64,000 nucleotides of DNA from Lacrimispora sphenoides JCM 1415 (lineage in GTDB: Bacteria > Bacillota > Clostridia > Lachnospirales > Lachnospiraceae). Made by a program: the position numbers and the translations under genes. Position 1 is the stretch's first letter; each line of letters opens with the position of its first letter. Positions 58,534 to 64,000 of this stretch are shown one piece after another. The notes beneath the pieces were generated by a model. It was given only the letters and a program-made list of their open reading frames with translations, had not been told where the DNA came from and searched no databases. The stretch covers positions 1,116,001 through 1,180,000 of the forward strand of contig NZ_LT630003.1 in assembly GCF_900105615.1 (NCBI RefSeq), given 5' to 3'.

Positions 58534-60663
58534 ATGGGAAGATCAGTAAGAATGGGCATCGATGTGGGAGGCACTCATACAAAGGCGGTTGCCATTGATA
58601 ATGCCACCCATGAAATTATTGGAAAGTCTTCAGTGAAGACAACCCATGACGATCCCAGAGGCGTCGCGGCAGGAGTGGTAAAGTCCTTCCAAAATTGTCT
58701 TCGCGAAAATCAAATCAGCCCGGAAGATGTAGTATTCGTCGCCCACTCAACAACACAGGCTACCAATGCGCTGATCGAGGGGGATATGGCTGCAGTAGGC
58801 GTTATCGGTATGGCTAAGGGTGGTCTGGAAGGAATCCTTGCAAAAAAGCAGGCCAGACTATCAGATATTGATCTGGGAAATCATAAGAAAATCAAAATTA
58901 TCAATGATTTTCTGAACATTAAAAAAATGGATAAATCCGTAGTGGAAAAAACCATTGGGGAGATGCAGAAAGCAGGAGCAGAGGTATTTGTTTCCTCCAT
59001 GGCTTTTGGTGTAGACGACGGCGGGCCGGAGCAGGAGGTCTACGAGGCTGCCAGCGAAAGAGGCATTCCCACTACCATGGCCTCCGATATTACCAAGCTC
59101 TACGGGCTTACCAGGCGGACAAGAACCGCTGCCATCAATGCATCCATCCTTCCAAAGATGTTAGATACGGCCAATTCGACAGAGGACTCCGTAAGAGAGG
59201 CCGGGGTGTATGTGCCGCTGATGATTATGAGAGGCGACGGCGGGGTAATGGAAATCTCTGAAATGAAGAAACGCCCCGTTCTGACCATGCTGTCAGGGCC
59301 TGCAGCCTCCGTGATGGGGTCACTCATGTATCTGCGTGCATCCAACGGCGTTTATTTTGAGGTGGGAGGAACCACCACCAACATCGGCGTCATTAAAAAC
59401 GGACGTCCTGCCATTGATTATTCCATTGTTGGCGGACATCCTACCTATATCTCCTCCCTTGATGTGCGGGTTTTAGGCGTGGCCGGAGGGTCCATGGTCC
59501 GGGCGAATAAGCAGGGGGTTCTGGATGTAGGTCCCCGTTCTGCCCATATTGCAGGACTGGATTATTCCGTGTTTACGGACCCGGCTAAAATCAAAGGGCC
59601 AAAGGTGGAGTTCTTCTCCCCAAAACCCGGTGATCCTTCCGATTATGTCCGGATCCGGCTGGATGACGGTTCTGCGGTTACGCTTACCAATTCCTGCGCG
59701 GCCAATGTGCTGGGACTGGTAAAGCCAGAGCATTTTTCTTACGGAAATGTGGAATCTGCCAGAAAGGCCATGGCGGCTTTGGCTGATTACTGCGGCACCA
59801 CGGCGGAAGATATTGCAAAGCAGATCATGGAAAAGGCTTATGCAAAGATTGAACCCGTCATACTGGAACTGGCGGAGAAATATAAGCTGGAAAAAGATCA
59901 GATCTCACTGGTCGGCGTAGGTGGAGGAGCTGCTTCCCTGATTATCTATTTTAGTGAAAAGATGGGCGTTAAATATTCCATACCGGAAAATGCAGAAGTC
60001 ATTTCATCCATTGGTGTTGCTCTATCCATGGTGCGGGATGTGGTGGAGCGCATTATACCCACTCCATCTAAGGAAGATATCCGCGCCATTAAGAATGAGG
60101 CCTTAAACAAAGCCATTGAGTCCGGAGCGACCGCAGAATCAGTAGAAATCCACATTGAGATTGATCCGCAGACCTCCAAGGTAACGGCGATTGCAACCGG
60201 ATCCACAGAGGTTAAAACAGCGGATCTTTTAAAGGAATGCGATGAAACGGAAGCCAGGCATCTGGCTGCCCAGGATATGCGGATTGCAGACAAGGAAACA
60301 AAGCTACTGGCAAGTTCGGATTACTTCTATATCTATGGGGAAAAGGTGGAGGACGACTCTCCCGGTGCCATACGTATCGTTGATAAAAAGGGCTTTATTA
60401 AGGTGCAGAGAGGAAGAGGTATGTGCCGGAAGGTAAGAGCGGCAGATTATCTGGAAGCGTTAAAACAGCTTTGGGATGATATGGCTGTTTACCAGACGGA
60501 CCTGATTATAAGGCCGGATTATTACATTTGTATGGGTGCCCGGGTCACGGATTTTGCTGCCCAGGATTTTGAACAGCTGGAACTCCTGATCGATCTGGAG
60601 GTATCATCTTTGGAGCCTGATGAAGAAATTATGATTGTCGGAGCCAACGTAAAACAGAATTAA
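58534..60663 (+). CDS. Hydantoinase/oxoprolinase A family protein (HyuA-like)
   Basis: A 709-residue HyuA-type ASKHA protein. The N-terminal phosphate-binding motif is GIDVGGTHTKAVAID, followed by VAHSTTQATNALIEGD and later LSGPAASVMGS and FEVGGTTTNIGVIKNG; a C-terminal domain of about 200 residues follows. HyuA proteins use ATP to open cyclic amides or to carboxylate ketones, normally with a HyuB partner, which is absent here. The ATG at 58534 is preferred because AAAGGA abuts the ATG at 58525. The next gene starts 16 bases downstream. Confidence 0.88.
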   Translation: MGRSVRMGIDVGGTHTKAVAIDNATHEIIGKSSVKTTHDDPRGVAAGVVKSFQNCLRENQISPEDVVFVAHSTTQATNALIEGDMAAVGVIGMAKGGLEGILAKKQARLSDIDLGNHKKIKIINDFLNIKKMDKSVVEKTIGEMQKAGAEVFVSSMAFGVDDGGPEQEVYEAASERGIPTTMASDITKLYGLTRRTRTAAINASILPKMLDTANSTEDSVREAGVYVPLMIMRGDGGVMEISEMKKRPVLTMLSGPAASVMGSLMYLRASNGVYFEVGGTTTNIGVIKNGRPAIDYSIVGGHPTYISSLDVRVLGVAGGSMVRANKQGVLDVGPRSAHIAGLDYSVFTDPAKIKGPKVEFFSPKPGDPSDYVRIRLDDGSAVTLTNSCAANVLGLVKPEHFSYGNVESARKAMAALADYCGTTAEDIAKQIMEKAYAKIEPVILELAEKYKLEKDQISLVGVGGGAASLIIYFSEKMGVKYSIPENAEVISSIGVALSMVRDVVERIIPTPSKEDIRAIKNEALNKAIESGATAESVEIHIEIDPQTSKVTAIATGSTEVKTADLLKECDETEARHLAAQDMRIADKETKLLASSDYFYIYGEKVEDDSPGAIRIVDKKGFIKVQRGRGMCRKVRAADYLEALKQLWDDMAVYQTDLIIRPDYYICMGARVTDFAAQDFEQLELLIDLEVSSLEPDEEIMIVGANVKQN

Positions 60664-60679
60664 ATGTATGGAGACGGAT

Positions 60680-61327
60680 ATGTCGGAGATGAAATTGCGG
60701 GAAATGGCAGAAAGCCTTGCACAGGTGGATGATCTGTCCTGGGGAATGTATGCATTCTCCAGGGACATCCTGCGAGACAAGGTCAGCGAATCGGAAAAAA
60801 AGAGGATGATTGAACAGGCGATCCGCTGCGGATATGAAATGGCAGATAAGGTTATGAGCAGTCTGGGAACCTGGGATCCCTGGGAACTGGCAGAGAAATT
60901 AAAACTTAGCGTGGAGTACGCGGACAGTGGGCAGATAGCTGACAGGGTGTTATTTGCTCTTTTTACCCCTCCGGACAAGATACAGATTATGAAGGAACCC
61001 ATAGAGCTTGCGGCGAAAAATGGCCTGTTTGAAGGTCTGTTTCCGGTGGAACAGATTGAAAGGCTGATCCTGGGGCATGAGATTTTTCATTTTCTTGAGG
61101 AACAGGAAGAGGGAATCTATACCAGAAGGGAAAAAGTGATTCTGTGGAAATTGTTCGGTTACAAGAGTAAATCAACCGTCAGAGCATTATCTGAGATTGC
61201 CGGCATGTATTTTTCAAAGAAAATAAATGGATTTCTTTATTCACCATTTGCTCTTGATATTCTTTTGTATTATAATTATAATTCAAACGAAGCCCTGAAG
61301 ATGTACAGGGAAGTATTAAGTTATTAA
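60680..61327 (+). CDS. Unknown protein with a HEXXH zinc-peptidase-like motif
   Basis: A 215-residue mostly helical protein. ILGHEIFHFLEEQEEG contains HEIFH (His133, Glu134, His137), the zincin HExxH pattern, as in ImmA/IrrE-type peptidases. A third metal ligand could not be fixed by eye. The ATG at 60680 has GGAG six bases upstream; an ATG four codons earlier lacks a ribosome site. It lies between the HyuA-like and GntR genes, 12 bases before the latter, so it belongs to the operon. No family name is proposed. Confidence 0.6.
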   Translation: MSEMKLREMAESLAQVDDLSWGMYAFSRDILRDKVSESEKKRMIEQAIRCGYEMADKVMSSLGTWDPWELAEKLKLSVEYADSGQIADRVLFALFTPPDKIQIMKEPIELAAKNGLFEGLFPVEQIERLILGHEIFHFLEEQEEGIYTRREKVILWKLFGYKSKSTVRALSEIAGMYFSKKINGFLYSPFALDILLYYNYNSNEALKMYREVLSY

Positions 61328-61339
61328 CAGGAGGCATTC

Positions 61340-62086
61340 ATGGGCGTCATAGAAAACAACCAGGAAGATACCATTTATGATGTATTGAGATCCGATATAC
61401 TGGATTTGAAGCTGCGCCCTGGAATGATATTCAGCATCAAGGACATCAGCGAGTCCTATGAGGTTGGAAGAACTCCGGTCAGGGACGCATTAATCAGCCT
61501 TTCCAAGGAGGGGCTCATTACATTTCTTCCCCAGCGCGGAACCATGATATCTAAGATTGATTATGATAAGGTACGCAATGAGCGGTTTCTTAGGATTTGT
61601 GTGGAAGAAAATGTGATGCTGGAATTTATGGCGGTATGCAATTTAAAGGCGATCACCGCATTGGAGATGTCTTTGGACAGACAGGAGCAGCTTAAAAAAA
61701 CAAAAGATATCCGGGCATTCCGGGCAGAGGATATGTATTTTCATTCCATCTTTTACGAAGGAGCCAACAAGGGATACTGCAATGATATTCTGGCGGCAAA
61801 CTCCGGCCATTACAGAAGAATCCAGATGCTGGCGATGGCAGACTCCGGAATTGAACCCGGGGTTGTAAAGCAGCATAGAGAAATGGTGGATGCCATCCTT
61901 GCAAAGGATTCTGAACAGCTTCATGGAGTATTAAACCATCATCTGAACCGTCTGATCAGCAAGGAACGGCCTCTGGTATCCAAATATCCGGAATTGTTTG
62001 ATCGTGAAAATAAAGAAATTAGAAGAGAACCGGATGAGCTGGGCATTGACTTTCTGGTGGACACAAAACTGAAATATCATGCATAG
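61340..62086 (+). CDS. GntR family regulator, FCD type
   Basis: A 248-residue FadR-subfamily GntR protein. The winged helix has LKLRPGMIFSIKDISESYEV, GRTPVRDALISLSKEGLI and LPQRGTMISKID. The C-terminal FCD domain has FHSIFYEGANKGY and the metal-site His residues in KQHREMVDAIL and GVLNHHLNRL. FCD regulators often respond to carboxylic acids. It is the last gene of the operon and the likely binder of the repeated ACTAATATATTAGT palindromes upstream of the transporter gene. Confidence 0.92.
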   Translation: MGVIENNQEDTIYDVLRSDILDLKLRPGMIFSIKDISESYEVGRTPVRDALISLSKEGLITFLPQRGTMISKIDYDKVRNERFLRICVEENVMLEFMAVCNLKAITALEMSLDRQEQLKKTKDIRAFRAEDMYFHSIFYEGANKGYCNDILAANSGHYRRIQMLAMADSGIEPGVVKQHREMVDAILAKDSEQLHGVLNHHLNRLISKERPLVSKYPELFDRENKEIRREPDELGIDFLVDTKLKYHA

Positions 62087-62111
62087 CCGGTAGGAGGGGG
62101 GCTTTGAATAA

Positions 62112-62140
62112 TTGCGCTTTTTTCTGATCTGTGATAAACT
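62112..62140 (+). promoter_or_regulatory. Promoter of the CPBP protease gene
   Basis: TTGCGC (62112-62117), 17 bp, TAAACT (62135-62140) with a TG one base before the -10 box. Confidence 0.5.
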
Positions 62141-62169
62141 GATACCAACTGGCAGGAGGTATGAGAATA

Positions 62170-63081
62170 GTGGAAGACAGAAGAAATGCATGGAAGGCGT
62201 TTACAAGAGTGGGGATCGGATATGGAGCATTCCTTCTTGTAACGATTGTTATACAGCTTGGGGTAGGAGTCATTGCTCTTTTACTATCCCGGTTTGGCAT
62301 GAATATAACCTTTGGAAACTGGTATATGGTATTTGTTTCCCTGTCGAATTACCTTGTGGGAGGAGTCGTTGCCTGGCTGATAATAAAGGATATGCCGGTT
62401 TTATATAGACCCGTGGCAAGAAAAGCCGGGGCAGGAATGCTGGTTTCCGGATTCCTGGTCTGTATGAGTACCCTGTTTTTTGGAAATCTTATGGGTCAGA
62501 GCCTTATGAGTATAGTTTGTGCTTTGTTGGGAAAGCCTATGGTCAACCCGGTAGAGGAAGTGATGAAGGGCTTAAGCACCTGGTCAATTTTTGTCACCAT
62601 GGTGGTAATGGCCCCGATTTGTGAAGAAATCCTGTTTCGTAAGATCTTAATTGACCGGATCCGTCTTTATGGAGATAAGGCGGCGATTTTAGTATCCAGC
62701 GTTGTCTTTGGCTTAAGTCACGGAAACTTTTATCAGTTCTTTTATGCCTTTGGAATCGGTCTGGTGTTAGCCTATATTTATATTCAGACGGGGAAGCTTC
62801 GCTATACCATCATTTTTCATATGATCATTAATTTCCTCGGCTCTGTTGTGGCTCTTCATATAGGAGACGATCCGCAGCTTGCCGTAGCCTACTCCATTTT
62901 TATGCTTGGAGCGGTAATTGCCGGAACTGTTTTGTTTTTTATCAATCAAAAAAAGTTAGTATTACATCCCGGACTTATGGAGACATGGGGCAAAGGGGCA
63001 TTTAAAATACTATTTTTAAATCTTGGAATGATCTTGTTTTTTCTTGTTTCGGCTGTGACCTTTATCATTTCGTCCAGTTAA
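62170..63081 (+). CDS. CPBP family intramembrane metalloprotease
   Basis: A 303-residue membrane protein with about eight helices. The CPBP (Abi) motifs are CEEILFRKILIDR (Glu152, Glu153, Arg157), FGLSHGNFYQF and IIFHMIINFLG, which supply the glutamate and histidine ligands of CAAX-protease-like enzymes. The GTG at 62170 is preferred: AGGAGG at 62154-62159 is 10 bases upstream, whereas the ATG at 62161 abuts it. Members process peptides or are linked to bacteriocin immunity; the substrate here is unknown. It is monocistronic. Confidence 0.88.
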   Translation: MEDRRNAWKAFTRVGIGYGAFLLVTIVIQLGVGVIALLLSRFGMNITFGNWYMVFVSLSNYLVGGVVAWLIIKDMPVLYRPVARKAGAGMLVSGFLVCMSTLFFGNLMGQSLMSIVCALLGKPMVNPVEEVMKGLSTWSIFVTMVVMAPICEEILFRKILIDRIRLYGDKAAILVSSVVFGLSHGNFYQFFYAFGIGLVLAYIYIQTGKLRYTIIFHMIINFLGSVVALHIGDDPQLAVAYSIFMLGAVIAGTVLFFINQKKLVLHPGLMETWGKGAFKILFLNLGMILFFLVSAVTFIISSS

Positions 63082-63129
63082 TGAAATAGAAAGACAATCG
63101 ATAGAAAATCTGGGTTTCTTAAAATCCGG

Positions 63130-63158
63130 TTGACACAATTCGTCAATTATGTTAAATT
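63130..63158 (+). promoter_or_regulatory. Promoter of the leuS T-box transcript
   Basis: TTGACA (63130-63135), 17 bp, TAAATT (63153-63158); transcription would start near 63165. Confidence 0.7.
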
Positions 63159-63164
63159 TGTAGT

Positions 63165-63447
63165 TAGCAAAAATACTGTGATTAGGAGTAGTAAACTGTC
63201 TGAAACATACAGAGAGCCGGCGGGTGGTGGAAGCCGGTTGGGAATGACAGCCGAACTCGCCTTTGAGTAGCGTGCTGAAGGAAGCTTTGCTTTCTGTGTA
63301 GGCATTGCCGGTGTCCTGACCGTTACAGCGGGCGGATATGTTTTTCATATCCAGTGAGAGCATACGAAACTTGTATGAAATAGAGTGGTACCACGCGGTA
63401 GATCCTGCGTCTCTATGGCCGTATGAACGGTCTGAGGCGCTTTTTTT
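63165..63447 (+). ncRNA. Leucine T-box riboswitch leader of leuS
   Basis: The leader has the conserved AGAGAG element (63211-63216) in stem I, a specifier loop GAA-CTC-G with codon CUC (63256-63258) for leucine, and the T-box AGAGTGGTACCACGCGG (63382-63398). A terminator follows: GCGTCTC/GAGGCGC (63407-63413 with 63434-63440), an inner GGCCGT/ACGGTC helix and seven T. Uncharged tRNA-Leu would favour the antiterminator and allow leuS transcription. Confidence 0.94.
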
Positions 63448-63526
63448 ATACGTTCATACGGATTTGTTTTATCTGCAGACATTTGATACAGGGAAAAGCC
63501 CTGTCGTAAAAGGAGGAAATTTTGTT

Positions 63527-64000
63527 ATGGCAGCATCATACAACCACAGTGCCATTGAGAAAAAATGGCGGGAAAACTGGGCAAAGAGCCCCATCAATGT
63601 TGATGATGGAAAGAAGCAGAAGTATTACTGTCTGGATATGTTTCCATATCCATCAGGAAGCGGTCTTCATGTAGGCCACTGGAGAGGCTATGTAATTTCT
63701 GATGTTTGGAGCCGGTATCAGATTTTAAAGGGTCACTATGTGATTCACCCCATGGGCTGGGATGCGTTCGGCCTGCCGGCGGAGAATTACGCCATCAAAA
63801 TGGGAGTCCATCCAGCAAAATCCACGGCAGAAAACGTGGCGAACATTAAGCGTCAGATTAATGAGATCGCTGCCGTATATGACTGGGATATGGAGGTCAA
63901 TACCACGGATCCCGGATTTTATAAATGGACCCAGTGGATTTTTGTTCAGATGTTTAAAAAGGGCCTGGCCTATGAGAAGGAATTCCCCATCAACTGGTGC
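63527..64000 (+). CDS. leuS: Leucyl-tRNA synthetase, N-terminal part (3' end outside window)
   Basis: The first 158 codons of LeuRS are visible. They include [14 protein letters not shown], the class I signature [18 protein letters not shown] (HVGH form of HIGH), [19 protein letters not shown] and [19 protein letters not shown]. The enzyme charges tRNA-Leu in the cytoplasm. AAGGAGGAAA lies upstream of the ATG. The CUC-specifier T-box before it confirms the amino-acid assignment. The frame is open to the end of the window. Confidence 0.97.
   Translation, partial: MAASYNHSAIEKKWRENWAKSPINVDDGKKQKYYCLDMFPYPSGSGLHVGHWRGYVISDVWSRYQILKGHYVIHPMGWDAFGLPAENYAIKMGVHPAKSTAENVANIKRQINEIAAVYDWDMEVNTTDPGFYKWTQWIFVQMFKKGLAYEKEFPINWC

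Noticed and set aside
1..64000. CRISPR arrays, tRNA or rRNA genes, insertion sequences
   Set aside because: No regularly spaced repeats, no cloverleaf-like or rRNA sequences and no transposase-like proteins were seen by eye.

Overview
The window looks like chromosome from an anaerobic, saccharolytic clostridium, most likely Lachnospiraceae (a Lacrimispora / [Clostridium] saccharolyticum-like organism). This is inferred from the complete Rnf complex, two T-box leaders, many LacI/GntR/AraC-controlled sugar operons, strong AGGAGG ribosome sites, and no respiratory genes. No tRNA, rRNA, insertion sequence or CRISPR array was seen. Two genes are cut by the window edges: a RelA/SpoT-like gene on the left and leuS on the right.

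Layout. 0.5-4.7 kb: a MarR-controlled heterodimeric ABC multidrug exporter. 5.2-10.3 kb: the energy-conserving ferredoxin:NAD+ complex rnfCDGEAB. 10.4-16.7 kb: hexuronate catabolism (uxaC, kdgA, two KDG-kinase-like genes) with a LacI and an IclR regulator whose probable operators lie side by side in one divergent control region. 16.8-23.4 kb: an ABC importer, a LacI regulator and a GH127 beta-L-arabinofuranosidase, preceded by three related operator-like palindromes. 23.5-26.7 kb: a TrpXYZ-type ABC importer behind a T-box with a UGG specifier. 26.7-31.9 kb: a GNAT protein, a nicotinamidase-like hydrolase and the aroF-tyrA-aroA operon. 32.2-39.1 kb: a GntR-controlled operon joining a mannose-family PTS to two amidohydrolases, an eIF2B-like protein and a BtpA/SgcQ-like protein.

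39.2-40.6 kb holds a retron, the most unusual element here. A reverse transcriptase with both retron signature motifs (NAxxH and VTG) is preceded by a non-coding RNA whose ends form a 16-bp a1/a2 helix, with msr hairpins and an msd stem between them and an extended -10 promoter placing the RNA start next to a1. The RT stop codon overlaps the start codon of a YesN-type response regulator, so RT and two-component system are probably translated in tandem. The two-component system precedes an ABC sugar importer, an 812-residue unassigned protein, an acyltransferase-like protein and a BadF/BadG-type kinase (40.6-51.9 kb).

52-64 kb: a proton-pumping pyrophosphatase (hppA), divergent from an EF-G paralogue with altered GTPase motifs; a permease / HyuA-like / HEXXH-protein / FCD-GntR operon with a repeated palindromic operator candidate; a CPBP membrane protease; and a leucine T-box (CUC specifier) before leuS. 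Together the window links plant-polysaccharide sugar uptake to ion-gradient energy conservation (Rnf, HppA) and amino-acid supply. All functional names are from reading the protein sequences by eye; no database search was run.
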